64,000 nucleotides of DNA from positions 41,971 through 105,970 of the IMG/VR virus record IMGVR_UViG_3300028025_005797. One strand, given 5' to 3'. Source of the stretch: a virus. Below, piece by piece: positions 18,920 to 26,958 of the stretch. A model generated the notes under the pieces. The model was not told the DNA's origin. It made no database searches and saw only the letters and a program-made list of their open reading frames with translations. Within the stretch, counting starts at the first letter, position 1. Each line of letters begins with the position of its first letter. A program made the translations under genes and the position numbers.

Positions 18920-19202
18920 GACTAATTGCTCCTAAAGCCAGTTGACGCATAAACCAAAGTCGTCTAATATTTCCTATTAATGAAATTCTTTGATTTTTTA
19001 AAAACAAAAAGACTTCATTTTTTCGACCATCTAATTCATTAGATTCGATTTCTTTTATTGGAATATCTGTTACTCCTCTAGCTGAGTCTATTAACTCATC
19101 TATCGAATATGAATCATACTCATCAATGTTTAATCCAACAAAACAAACATAGAAAGCTAATTGTTCGTTTATATAATCTAAGTCTTTTTGTGCGTTATAC
19201 AT
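18909..19202 (-). CDS. Small helical protein of unknown function
   Basis: The gene encodes 97 residues, mostly helical and acidic in the first half. The C-terminal half is 'KNQRISLIGNIRRLWFMRQLALG', a basic amphipathic segment. It may form a helical pair that binds a partner. It starts 1 nt before the previous gene's end region and overlaps the next gene, so it belongs to the small-gene operon 19590-18221. Confidence 0.55.
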   Translation of the reverse strand: MYNAQKDLDYINEQLAFYVCFVGLNIDEYDSYSIDELIDSARGVTDIPIKEIESNELDGRKNEVFLFLKNQRISLIGNIRRLWFMRQLALGAISREL

Positions 19203-19409
19203 TTATATTAAATCTTCTATAGTTGGAGAAAGCGGGAGTATTATATATTTATTTTTATCTGCAAATTCTTTAGTAAGAACATATTCACGAGTAGTGCCTC
19301 CATTGGGCATTATTATGTTACCGTCTTCTTCTGAGTAAGTGGGGACTGAGTCGTCTAGAGCTTCAGTAAACTCATGTATTGGCTCTTCGCTAACTGGCTT
19401 GTTGTTCAT
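19203..19409 (-). CDS. Small acidic protein of unknown function
   Basis: The gene encodes 68 residues, strongly acidic in the first half, then 'TTREYVLTKEFADKNKYIILPLSPTIEDLI'. No motif is recognised. It overlaps the upstream gene by 20 nt in a different frame and is followed immediately by the next ATG, a typical phage small-gene arrangement. Confidence 0.5.
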   Translation of the reverse strand: MNNKPVSEEPIHEFTEALDDSVPTYSEEDGNIIMPNGGTTREYVLTKEFADKNKYIILPLSPTIEDLI

Positions 19410-19590
19410 TTTTGATTAAACTTCTCAATATATTTTCTTGAATTTGTTTTGCCTTAAAAGCTTGTTTAGAGATAATCGATTCTTGTGTTTCTTGTTCGTT
19501 AAGAAGATAAGAAAGTTTTTCAACAGAATTAGACAATGAGCTAATAGCCCTACTTCTTATTTTGCTTTTTTGTTCCTGTGTAAAATTCAT
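19390..19590 (-). CDS. Small coiled-coil-like protein of unknown function
   Basis: The gene encodes 66 residues, Gln/Glu/Ser/Lys-rich with heptad-like hydrophobics ('SLSNSVEKLSYLLNEQETQE'). It is probably a single long helix or coiled coil. It lies 1 nt after the upstream gene. Confidence 0.5.
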   Translation of the reverse strand: MNFTQEQKSKIRSRAISSLSNSVEKLSYLLNEQETQESIISKQAFKAKQIQENILRSLIKNEQQAS

Positions 19591-19591
19591 A

Positions 19592-20290
19592 TTAAGGATG
19601 AGCTAACTTTGGTAAGCCTTCAAAAGCTGGACCAATTCTTTCTCCATTTTCATCTAAACCAGTCTTAATTCCTTTTGTCCAAGTCCAAGGATTCTCTGTA
19701 TTGTTTTTCATTTTTGCATTTCCGTATGAAGAGCGCGCATCCATTAGATCTGGCTTATCCCAAAGATTCTCTACAACAATTTCTGTTGATTCAAGTAAGG
19801 TATTCGGATAAATAACAAAATGCATTATAGGCATTCCTTTTGGAAAAAGGACTGGTTCTCCAACTTTTGTTATTTGCCAATTCATATTAAATTCGTCTGG
19901 CCACCAATAACTTGGTATTGATGCAGTCAGTGGAACTGCACCATCAATAAAATAATTAGGTGAACCAGATATCCAAGTGCTATATCCGTCTTCCGTATTA
20001 AAAGCCCAACCTGTAGTAAATGACATCATTCCAATGATGCTTGGGATTGCAATTGGCCTATCATCAAGTTTTTCGCCCTCCAATACTTTGGGAACTGTGT
20101 TTCCACCATCCCATTGAACTAGAACATCTTGTTGAAGAATTAGTTCCCAACCAGTAACATTAGCAACCGTTAAAGGCAGGCATTGATATGCATGCTTATT
20201 GTATGTAGCATCCATCCAATCTCTATTAAATCGAGATTGCTTTATCTCTGGTGGATTTTGAGTTGTCTTTACTAACGTTAACTTGGTCAT
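19592..20290 (-). CDS. Conserved phage protein (DUF6065-like), function unknown
   Basis: The gene encodes 232 residues, Trp- and Pro-rich, with a cupin-like beta character ('GWELILQQDVLVQWDGGN', 'FTTGWAFNTEDGYSTWISG', 'WWPDEFNMNWQITK', 'PVLFPKGMPIMHFVIYP'). It resembles DUF6065 proteins as I remember them, which often sit beside 2OG oxygenases in aquatic phages; this is unverified. No H-x-D...H iron site is visible, so it is not counted as an oxygenase here. It starts 5 nt after the oxygenase gene at 20295 and has an AAGG Shine-Dalgarno. Confidence 0.5.
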   Translation of the reverse strand: MTKLTLVKTTQNPPEIKQSRFNRDWMDATYNKHAYQCLPLTVANVTGWELILQQDVLVQWDGGNTVPKVLEGEKLDDRPIAIPSIIGMMSFTTGWAFNTEDGYSTWISGSPNYFIDGAVPLTASIPSYWWPDEFNMNWQITKVGEPVLFPKGMPIMHFVIYPNTLLESTEIVVENLWDKPDLMDARSSYGNAKMKNNTENPWTWTKGIKTGLDENGERIGPAFEGLPKLAHP

Positions 20291-20294
20291 CTAA

Positions 20295-21029
20295 TTACCT
20301 TGGTGGTGCATACATTATTGGCTGTGTGCCACCCTTTGATATTCCAACATTTTCAGAAACTTTTGAACCATCTGAAGCATAGCCTATTGGACCTCTATGG
20401 TTGTTATCGTTGTAGTCAAACATTGTTACTGCACTATATTTAATGCCACTAGTAACCTTTAGTGAAGCGTGGGCATAGATATAGGTTGATGGAAATATTA
20501 AAATGTCACCTTTTTGTGGCTTGAATGCAATATTTAAATAAGGGAACCAAAGCTCTCCGCCTTCATAGTCATCATTGAGATAGGCAATTGATGAGACTGT
20601 GCAGGTGTAAGAGAATCCATGATCTGTATGAACAGCAAAATGCTGATCTGCACCGTATCGAACAAAGTTAATAGCCTCCATATATTCCATTTTGAAATTA
20701 TATAAAGATTCATAATGAGTTAAGCATTGTTTGATTGCTTTTTCTGTATCTTCATAACAATTTTTTATTTCTTCAAATTCTGGAGTTAACATTGGCCAAT
20801 GCATTGGGCTCATTTTTAGATCTACGCAGTCTCTATATTCTGGCATTTTTTCATTGTAACCGACCAATGCTTCTGACCATTTAAAAAATTCATGGGTGCT
20901 ATTGCCAATAGTTTTTTCTAGTCTTTCTGGAATGTTTACATCGTCTGCAAGTGCGCCCCTATAAAGATATATTCCAAGTTTAGCGTTGTCTTCTGGATTT
21001 TTGCAAGCTCCTACATGAAAGTATTCCAT
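20295..21029 (-). CDS. 2OG-Fe(II) oxygenase (prolyl-4-hydroxylase-like), copy E
   Basis: The gene encodes 244 residues from the ATG at 21029, chosen because GGAG lies 5 nt upstream; an ATG at 21044 is also in frame. Motifs: 'FAVHTDHGFSYTCTVSSIAYLNDDYEGGELWFP' (H-x-D followed by the conserved Y-L-N-D...G-G-E-L), 'PQKGDILIFPSTYIYAH' (distal His), then 'SGIKYSAVTMF', where Lys takes the place of the 2OG-binding Arg. It is a complete prolyl-4-hydroxylase-type domain. It is divergently transcribed from another oxygenase at 21097. Confidence 0.8.
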   Translation of the reverse strand: MEYFHVGACKNPEDNAKLGIYLYRGALADDVNIPERLEKTIGNSTHEFFKWSEALVGYNEKMPEYRDCVDLKMSPMHWPMLTPEFEEIKNCYEDTEKAIKQCLTHYESLYNFKMEYMEAINFVRYGADQHFAVHTDHGFSYTCTVSSIAYLNDDYEGGELWFPYLNIAFKPQKGDILIFPSTYIYAHASLKVTSGIKYSAVTMFDYNDNNHRGPIGYASDGSKVSENVGISKGGTQPIMYAPPR

Positions 21030-21096
21030 ATTATCTCCATTCATTTTTAATTTATGATATGATTATTATACCACAACTTCAAGTCTAGGGGTTATT

Positions 21097-21729
21097 ATGT
21101 TTAATACAAATGACAAGTCATTAATTCTACCAGGACATTTTGGTTCTTCATCTGACAATATAAAAATTATTAAAAATTTTGTTGAATTAGAAGATCTAAA
21201 AAAAATACAGTCTTTTCTACCTACAATTAATGAATGGATGGATGCAGGAGAAAACACCTATTCCGAGGATGGTACATGTACTTATGATGCTTCTTATTGG
21301 TCAAATCGCCAATGTAGTTATGATATCCTATCTAGGATTAATTTAGATATTTGCAATTTAGTGGACAAGTATATATTGAAAATGAAATACTTTTTAGAGG
21401 ATAGCTTTAATGTTAAGCTCTCCGTTAGGCCACCGGTTATCATTAGATGGTTTCCGGGTCTAGAACAGCAGCCTCATGCAGACAAGCAGCTGAACAATGG
21501 TTTACCTAATCCATTCCCCACGTATGATTTAAATTCACTAATTTATTACAATGATGAATTTGAAGGCGGAGAGCTTTATTATCCACAACATGATATTGTT
21601 GTTAAACCAGAACCTGGTCTTGCGGTTGCTCATCCTGGTGATATTAATTATCTTCATGGCGTCAAAATGGTAACATCTGGAGAAAGATTTACCACACCAT
21701 CTTTTTACACTATTACTGAATTAATATAA
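21097..21729 (+). CDS. 2OG-Fe(II) oxygenase, copy F, the only plus-strand gene
   Basis: The gene encodes 210 residues. Motifs: 'QPHADKQ' (H-x-D), 'LIYYNDEFEGGELYYPQ', 'PGLAVAHPGDINYLHGVKMV' (distal His) and 'GERFTTPSFY' (Arg). It stands alone on the plus strand between two minus-strand blocks, has a good intrinsic terminator just downstream, and shares a ~67-nt divergent intergenic region with copy E. No clear Shine-Dalgarno precedes the ATG. Its orientation suggests a separately acquired or separately controlled gene. Three CGG triplets occur in it, all out of frame. Confidence 0.8.
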   Translation: MFNTNDKSLILPGHFGSSSDNIKIIKNFVELEDLKKIQSFLPTINEWMDAGENTYSEDGTCTYDASYWSNRQCSYDILSRINLDICNLVDKYILKMKYFLEDSFNVKLSVRPPVIIRWFPGLEQQPHADKQLNNGLPNPFPTYDLNSLIYYNDEFEGGELYYPQHDIVVKPEPGLAVAHPGDINYLHGVKMVTSGERFTTPSFYTITELI

Positions 21730-21751
21730 ATAAATTTATTTCCAATTAGAT

Positions 21752-21782
21752 AACCCACCCTTTTTACGGGGTGGGTTTTTCT
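21752..21782 (+). terminator. Rho-independent terminator after the plus-strand oxygenase
   Basis: AACCCACCC and GGGTGGGTT arms flank a short T-rich/ACG loop and are followed by a run of five to six T. It lies between convergent genes and may serve both strands. Confidence 0.85.
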
Positions 21783-21791
21783 ATTTATCTA

Positions 21792-22275
21792 TTACTTGAA
21801 TGCTGGTGGGAAGTAAGGTGGGAAATATGGTGGGAAGTATGGTGGGAAGAATGGTGGGAAAAACGGTGGGAAATAAGGCGGGAAGAATGGTGGGAAAAAC
21901 GGTGGGAAATAAGGCGGGAAGAATGGTGGGAAAAACGGTGGAAAATAAGGCGGGAAGAATGGTGGAAAAAACGGTGGGAAATAAGGCGGGAAGAAAGGTG
22001 GAAAGAATGGAGGAAAGTAAGGACTATTAATAACGTAGTCTATAGCTGTACCAAGTGGTACAACAGTTGTGTCAGTAAGCGCTGTTGCTACTGTATCTAA
22101 TGTAGTTCCAGTATTTACTGTATTAGCAGCACCAGGTACTGCGGTTACGTTTCCAACTGTAAATCCAACACTAGTTATAGCTGTATTAGCGTCAGCTTTA
22201 GCGGTTCCGTGCAGCTATAGTAGGTTTAGCTCTTTTTCTTTTAGACTTTGGACCTTCGCTATTATTTATAGCCAT
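21792..22275 (-). CDS. Phe-Pro-Pro repeat protein, +1 recoded at CGG
   Basis: The gene encodes 160 residues after the frame change at 22207. The order is a basic N-terminus (MAINNSEGPKSKRKRAKPT), the recoding site, a Thr/Ala/Val-rich beta-like segment ('TAITSVGFTVGNVTAVPG'), then ~75 residues of F-P-P / Y-F-P-P repeats ending 'FPPAFK'. It is homologous to the first ~90 residues of the protein at 31168-31826: same basic start, same CGG site, same 'G-T-x-K-x-x-A-N-T-A-I-T' continuation, same FPP segment. It lies directly after the fibre 22277-24850, so it may be a fibre-associated or tip protein. Function unknown. Confidence 0.65.
21799..22020 (-). repeat. Tandem ~36-bp repeat encoding Phe-Pro-Pro units
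   Basis: On the plus strand about six imperfect copies of a unit of the form GGTGGGAAAAACGGTGGGAA are built from a 9-12-nt subrepeat. On the coding strand each unit gives FPPFFPPYFPP. Such repeats change copy number readily, so length may vary between related phages. Confidence 0.8.
22207..22209 (-). other. CGG +1 recoding site (codon 23 of the FPP-repeat gene)
   Basis: Frame reads GCT GCA CGG AAC CGC TAA; skipping C gives GGA ACC GCT AAA. Unshifted translation ends two codons later. The paralogue at 31760 has its CGG at the homologous place. Confidence 0.85.
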
Positions 22276-22276
22276 A

Positions 22277-24850
22277 TTATGCGCTCAAATCTCCTAGGGC
22301 TACCCAAGTATTAGCAGCTCTCTTTACTAGTGTAGCAGATGACCATTGAGTGCGCAACTTGGCTCCTGGAGTAGTATTTAAAGTTACGCCTGCCCCAGCT
22401 GTTAGGGTTATCTGACCAGTGTTTGTTTGCAAAATTACAATAGTTGCTCCAGTAGCAAAGTTAACACTGTTATCTGCTGGAATAGTTAGAGTAGTTGCTG
22501 ATGTATTTGATATTTCGACCATTTTATTTTTATCGCCTAACACCAAAGTATAGCTTGCTGTTTGTTGATTTAAAATTGTATCTGCAATCTTATTCTGTTC
22601 GATAGCCGCATTTGCTGCTATGTTAACATTAACGACTGTTCCTTCAGCAATCATTGCACTTGTTACAGTATTAGCAGGTAGTGTTACAGTTCCAGTAAAA
22701 GTTGGACCATCGATAGGAGCGTAATAGGCACTGCTTTGTCCGTCAAGTAGATCGGCGTTGAGATTTGTAACAACAGTAGTTGAAGCTACCGTAAATGGAG
22801 CTGTTCCAGTTGCAACAGTACTTTCAAATGTATTAGCCACAACATCAGCAGCTGCATATGAACCGTGTGCTGTGTTAATTGGAGCTGTTGGCTCTACTGT
22901 TAAACCCTTAAAAAATTTAAACTTATGACTATCTGAAGCGTCGCTAAATAACCCAGCGTGACGGTATGTTCCATCGTTATAGTTACCAGCAAAACCAAGA
23001 TCTGGGTCAGTGATTTCAGAACCACCATTTAAATAAATAAGTGGGTCAGATATGTTAAGACTTGTTTGATTAACGGTTGTTGTCGTTCCTGTTACGATTA
23101 AGTTTCCACCAACAGTAACATTTCCATCAGTTGAAATAGTTCCAAATGAAACGCTTGCATTAGTTGCAACTGACTGTCCAATAGATATCGTTGGAGTGGT
23201 GGTTCCTGAAATCGTTACTCCAGTTCCTCCAGTTACAGAAGTAACTGGAGCAGTGCCATTTGAAGCTGCTGTAAGTTGACCTTGTGCATTTACTGTAATA
23301 CTAGGATACGTATAAGAACCTGCAGTTACCGCGGTGTTTGTGATGGAAACATTTGCAGTAGAACCCTCACCTTGAGTGTGGCTAATTGTTATACCGGTAC
23401 CAGCGGTTACATCGGAAACATAATTTCCAACTGTGTCAGTTCCTAAATCGATTAAATCATTAACCCAAGCTGAGCCATTATATTTAAGGAAATTACCAGA
23501 TGCTAAATCTGTAATTGTAACTCCAGTAATGTCGTCAATACTATTAAGGGCTGGAATTAATTCATTAATCCAAGCTGAACCATTATATTTTAAGAATTGA
23601 CCAGGTGTTGCTGTTGTAATTGTTACATCGCCAACATCATCAAGGTTGTTAATAATTGGAATAGAAGCCCACTCAATTCCAACTCCAGCACTTGAATTTG
23701 CTCTTAGGAAATGCCCATTAGTGCCAACTGATAATTTACTAAAAGTATCATCTGCTGAACCAACAATGATATCTCCCTTTGCATCGAGAATAGACTTTTG
23801 GATAAATATATTAGCAGCTGAGTTAGCTGCATTGCTTTCTGCTATCAAAGCTCTTGCTTGAACAAATTCAGTTGTAGCTATTTGAGTTGTACTTGTACTT
23901 GCATTTGGTGCTGTTGGTGCTGTTGGTGTTCCAGTTAAGACTGAGTTAGCAGAAAGAGCAAAGCCGGTAAAATCAACCGATGCGCTTCTAACTCCAGTTA
24001 CTCTGCCATAAGAGTCTGTAGCTACGTTATCTACAAATGTAGTTGTATTTGACCCACCATTTGAGGTAACATTTACTGTAGCAAGATCGATTGAATTTGC
24101 GTTTACTTGGATTCTAGCAGCGTCTGCCGAAATAACATTAATGACATATCCAGTTCTAGTTAGTCCAGCTCCAGCTTGTGTTGCTGCAGTACCCGCAAAG
24201 ATGGAATAAGTGATATTGTCAACGCCAATACTTATCTGACCGCCGGTTCCAGTTCCTTCTGATGTAACAACATAAGAGTTACCTACAGTAGCTGCACCGT
24301 TTACAACGTAAACTGCATCACCAGGTTTTACTTCTCCAGCAGGGCTATTGTCTGCGTCTTCACGGCGTGTTAAAACAAAATACGCTGAAGCGCCACCAGT
24401 ATTAGTTATCGTATATATGCCATTTTGTTTTGCATCAACTTGATCCTTAATTAAGAGTGACTCACCCTGTTCTACGGTTGCTCCATCTACCACTAGAGCT
24501 CCAAAAGCATTTCCTGTAAGCGTTGCGCCAACTCCACTAGTTCCATTGTTATACGTACATGCTGGGAGTGCTTCATTCGTTCCCCAAGCAACTGCAGCAT
24601 GCCAGTTTGTTCCAGCAGCTAGTGCATCTACGTAACCTCTTGTTGCCAAATCAGTAGAAGTTGTTCCAGCATTTGAGGCTACTACTGAAGCCACTGTTAG
24701 TACTCCATTTGCTGATATGCTGCCTATGTTTCCTGATGCATTTTGAAATTGAATCAAAGCAGGGGCTGTAGCATTAGCTGCTGCTTTAACTATAAAAGAT
24801 TCATCATAAACTGTAATTTCAGGGGCGGTTTCAATTCTTAGACGGGCCAT
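22277..24850 (-). CDS. Large tail fibre / adhesin protein
   Basis: The gene encodes 857 residues, Ala/Thr/Gly/Asn/Val-rich, with low-complexity beta repeats. It contains the fibre module 'NWHAAVAWGTNEALPACTYN...LLIKDQVDAKQNGIYTIT' shared with the fibre at 31831, 'LDDVGDVTI...QFLKYNGSAW(I/V)N' repeats, 'GTGITISHTQGEGS.ANVSI' and 'IGQSVATNASVSFGTI' repeats, an 'LNISDPLIYLNGGSEITDPDLGFAG' segment common in aquatic phage fibres, and a C-terminal 'LGDKNKMVEISNTSATTLTIP' domain shared with 31831. It probably binds the host surface. ATG is preceded by AGGAG. Confidence 0.8.
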   Translation of the reverse strand: MARLRIETAPEITVYDESFIVKAAANATAPALIQFQNASGNIGSISANGVLTVASVVASNAGTTSTDLATRGYVDALAAGTNWHAAVAWGTNEALPACTYNNGTSGVGATLTGNAFGALVVDGATVEQGESLLIKDQVDAKQNGIYTITNTGGASAYFVLTRREDADNSPAGEVKPGDAVYVVNGAATVGNSYVVTSEGTGTGGQISIGVDNITYSIFAGTAATQAGAGLTRTGYVINVISADAARIQVNANSIDLATVNVTSNGGSNTTTFVDNVATDSYGRVTGVRSASVDFTGFALSANSVLTGTPTAPTAPNASTSTTQIATTEFVQARALIAESNAANSAANIFIQKSILDAKGDIIVGSADDTFSKLSVGTNGHFLRANSSAGVGIEWASIPIINNLDDVGDVTITTATPGQFLKYNGSAWINELIPALNSIDDITGVTITDLASGNFLKYNGSAWVNDLIDLGTDTVGNYVSDVTAGTGITISHTQGEGSTANVSITNTAVTAGSYTYPSITVNAQGQLTAASNGTAPVTSVTGGTGVTISGTTTPTISIGQSVATNASVSFGTISTDGNVTVGGNLIVTGTTTTVNQTSLNISDPLIYLNGGSEITDPDLGFAGNYNDGTYRHAGLFSDASDSHKFKFFKGLTVEPTAPINTAHGSYAAADVVANTFESTVATGTAPFTVASTTVVTNLNADLLDGQSSAYYAPIDGPTFTGTVTLPANTVTSAMIAEGTVVNVNIAANAAIEQNKIADTILNQQTASYTLVLGDKNKMVEISNTSATTLTIPADNSVNFATGATIVILQTNTGQITLTAGAGVTLNTTPGAKLRTQWSSATLVKRAANTWVALGDLSA

Positions 24851-24909
24851 ATCTCTCCTAGTGTGAGATTTTAAACAACTAGGAATATAGTAATAGGTAA
24901 ACTATGAAA

Positions 24910-25716
24910 TTATTGGGTTATTCTCTTTAAAAACTCAAGCATCTTGCCAGTATATTTAATGCGCCCGAAATGAGTTAGATTGATGGTTGGATCAACCCAA
25001 ATTTTTCCAGCCATTTTTTGCCAATATCTGCAAAATCCATAGTCTTCAGATAGGAATCTTCCGTCATCATCTACATAAGAATTAAATAATGCATAGGAGT
25101 TTTCCCTTTCTGCGCCGGACAAAGCTCCAGTATCATCATTGTATTTAAGCTTCTTATACTTTTTAAACATCTTGTCAAATACTTGACGCTTAATTAACAT
25201 AAAGCCAGTTCCGGCCTCATAACATTCGATTGCGCCGTTTTCAATATTTAATTGATTCTCCCCGGGCTTAGTCATATGAACTACGTATCTAGTTGCATAC
25301 TCCATAAGGTCAGTTGCTGGCAAATCTGCCTGAGCTCCTTCTTTTACCTTGTCCCAACTTATTTCCTTAATTGGATAGGAAGCTGTTATGACATCTTTGT
25401 CATGCCAAAGCATTTTAAGAACAGCTTCTTTATCGAATTGAAGGTCTACGTCAATAAATATCAAATGAGTATATTCTGGATTACCCATAAACTTGGCAAC
25501 AAGATTGTTTCTTGCGCGGTTAATTAAAGAATCTGATATAGTGCAAACTGAATACTTTAAACCAATTTCTTTAAAATAAAGAGCTGTTTGCAGGAAGCTC
25601 ATCATGAAAGGTTCAGTTACGTGAGAGTCGTAACATGGAAGAGCAAAGAAAATGTGCCAGTTATCAAGCTGTTCTTTTGAAATTGTAATATTAATTGGTT
25701 GTTCTTCTACGGGCAT
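24910..25716 (-). CDS. Glycosyltransferase (GT-A type), copy 1
   Basis: The gene encodes 268 residues. The N-terminal half has 'HIFFALPCYDSHVTEPFMMSFL', then 'HLIFIDVDLQFDKEAVLKML' with a D-x-D metal/nucleotide-sugar motif, then 'VITASYPIKEISW', and 'CYEAGTGFMLIKRQVFD' near the acceptor site, followed by 'SEDYGFCRYWQ'. This is the usual order in GT-A glycosyltransferases found in phage structural regions, which may glycosylate virion proteins or modify the host surface. TAATAT lies 6 nt before the ATG with no Shine-Dalgarno (possible leaderless start). Confidence 0.75.
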   Translation of the reverse strand: MPVEEQPINITISKEQLDNWHIFFALPCYDSHVTEPFMMSFLQTALYFKEIGLKYSVCTISDSLINRARNNLVAKFMGNPEYTHLIFIDVDLQFDKEAVLKMLWHDKDVITASYPIKEISWDKVKEGAQADLPATDLMEYATRYVVHMTKPGENQLNIENGAIECYEAGTGFMLIKRQVFDKMFKKYKKLKYNDDTGALSGAERENSYALFNSYVDDDGRFLSEDYGFCRYWQKMAGKIWVDPTINLTHFGRIKYTGKMLEFLKRITQ

Positions 25717-25722
25717 AGAAAA

Positions 25723-25728
25723 ATATTA
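25723..25728 (-). promoter_or_regulatory. Candidate leaderless -10 element (TAATAT)
   Basis: TAATAT with 6 nt to ATG at 25716. Confidence 0.4.
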
Positions 25729-25754
25729 GCTTATATATAATCAGTTGTCAAGTC

Positions 25755-26111
25755 TTATTTGGGCATTTCAAACGCATCCCAAGTTTGAGTATCCTCATTC
25801 CAAGTATAAAAACCTTCTTCGGGGCGAGCGACAGGAGGTTGCCAATCTTGGTTCTCATCCAAAGTCCAACTGCCATAAGGTTGTGGCGATATGAAAACAT
25901 TGGATTCACGGTCATATGTGTAACCTTGTCCTGCGTACTGTTTTCTAAAATTGTTGTTGTAACTGGTTTGAACCCACTCACCACCAAAAAGGTTGTGACA
26001 AAACTCGACACCCTTGGACTCAGATTCAACACCATCAACCATTAGTTCGTTATTGTTCACAACAATTACCTGTGTAACAACCCCATCAATTATTTGTGCA
26101 AAATGTGCCAT
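25755..26111 (-). CDS. Conserved small phage protein of unknown function
   Basis: The gene encodes 118 residues. It begins 'MAHFAQIIDGVVTQVIVVNN' and has 'EWVQTSYNNNFRKQYAGQGYTYD' and repeated Trp-containing 'SWTLDENQDWQPP' / 'FYTWNEDTQTWDAF' units at the C-terminus. This pattern is common in aquatic myophages beside tail-fibre genes (recalled, not searched), usually annotated hypothetical. Its ATG overlaps the stop of the Gly-rich gene upstream, so the two are probably coupled. It may be a fibre accessory or chaperone. Confidence 0.65.
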   Translation of the reverse strand: MAHFAQIIDGVVTQVIVVNNNELMVDGVESESKGVEFCHNLFGGEWVQTSYNNNFRKQYAGQGYTYDRESNVFISPQPYGSWTLDENQDWQPPVARPEEGFYTWNEDTQTWDAFEMPK

Positions 26112-26956
26112 TAGAAAGTAATACTTCCAGAACCAGTAAATGTATATACTCGGTATCCGGGACGGCTTATGATGCTAACCGTTGGGGAACCAGTAGTTGA
26201 TGTTGCCGCAGGAAAAGAAGTTGGATATGCAATAATTACTACACCCGAACCTCCAGAACCAGGACTTTGTCCGCAAGCCATTGTTATTCCACTAGCTCCA
26301 CCACCACCACCACCTGTATTTGGTGACCCAGAGCTTGCATTATTACAACCAGAATTTGCATTGCCTCCTCCGCCAGCTCCACCTAAGCCACCAGTTGCAC
26401 TGCTTTCGTGAGCTCCACCACCTCCACCGCCACCGTAGCGTGTTGATGTTCCTGTTATAGAAGAAAGAGCACCTATACCGCCGGCACCACCGTTACCAGC
26501 GCCACCTGTTGCATTACCTCCAGTTGCACCTGCTCCACCGCCTCCGCCAGCATTCATACCTGAAGCAGCACCACCATTGCTTCCTTGACCAGCTGTTCCA
26601 GAAGCTCCACCTTGATTAGAACGTCCACCGCCTCCTCCGGAAGCACCACTGCCTGGTGCTCCGTTATCTCCTCCACCATATCCACCGCCATTGCTAGTGA
26701 TACTAAATGCAGAAGATGCTGTTCCAGCTCCACCAGCTCCACCACCAGGACCAATAGTGATGGTATATGTTGTGCCAGTTGATATTAACGCCGTGCCAGC
26801 TTTTACACCACCAGCACCGCCGCCTCCACCACCAGCCCAAGTTCCGCCGCCTCCACCGCCGCCTACAATTAAATATTCAACAGAACTTAGTTTACTTAAT
26901 TTTGTAAAACCAAACTTTTTTGATGATCCATTTGAAAATGAATTAAAGAATGGCAT
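26111..26956 (-). CDS. Poly-glycine tail adhesin
   Basis: The gene encodes 281 residues. After ~25 residues comes 'VEYLIVGGGGGGG', a common opening of Gly-rich phage adhesin domains. About 190 residues of Gly-rich segments follow ('GGAGG', 'GGGGGG') separated by Ala/Ser/Asn/Thr loops, ending 'GSGVVIIAYP' and a short beta tail 'YRVYTFTGSGSITF'. Such domains are thought to form polyglycine-II helix bundles at fibre tips, with variable loops contacting the receptor. It follows the long fibre 26959-30511 by 2 nt, supporting a tip-adhesin role. Confidence 0.75.
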   Translation of the reverse strand: MPFFNSFSNGSSKKFGFTKLSKLSSVEYLIVGGGGGGGTWAGGGGGGAGGVKAGTALISTGTTYTITIGPGGGAGGAGTASSAFSITSNGGGYGGGDNGAPGSGASGGGGGRSNQGGASGTAGQGSNGGAASGMNAGGGGGAGATGGNATGGAGNGGAGGIGALSSITGTSTRYGGGGGGGAHESSATGGLGGAGGGGNANSGCNNASSGSPNTGGGGGGASGITMACGQSPGSGGSGVVIIAYPTSFPAATSTTGSPTVSIISRPGYRVYTFTGSGSITF

Positions 26957-26958
26957 AG

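Noticed and set aside
21799-22020. CRISPR-like array
   Set aside because: The repeats are contiguous, short and in frame, encoding Phe-Pro-Pro units, with no unique spacers.
21800-22030. Plus-strand ORFs in the repeat tract and in the Gly-rich adhesin region (21771-22100, 26169-26972)
   Set aside because: They mirror low-complexity minus-strand coding sequence and have no start signals or recognisable domains.
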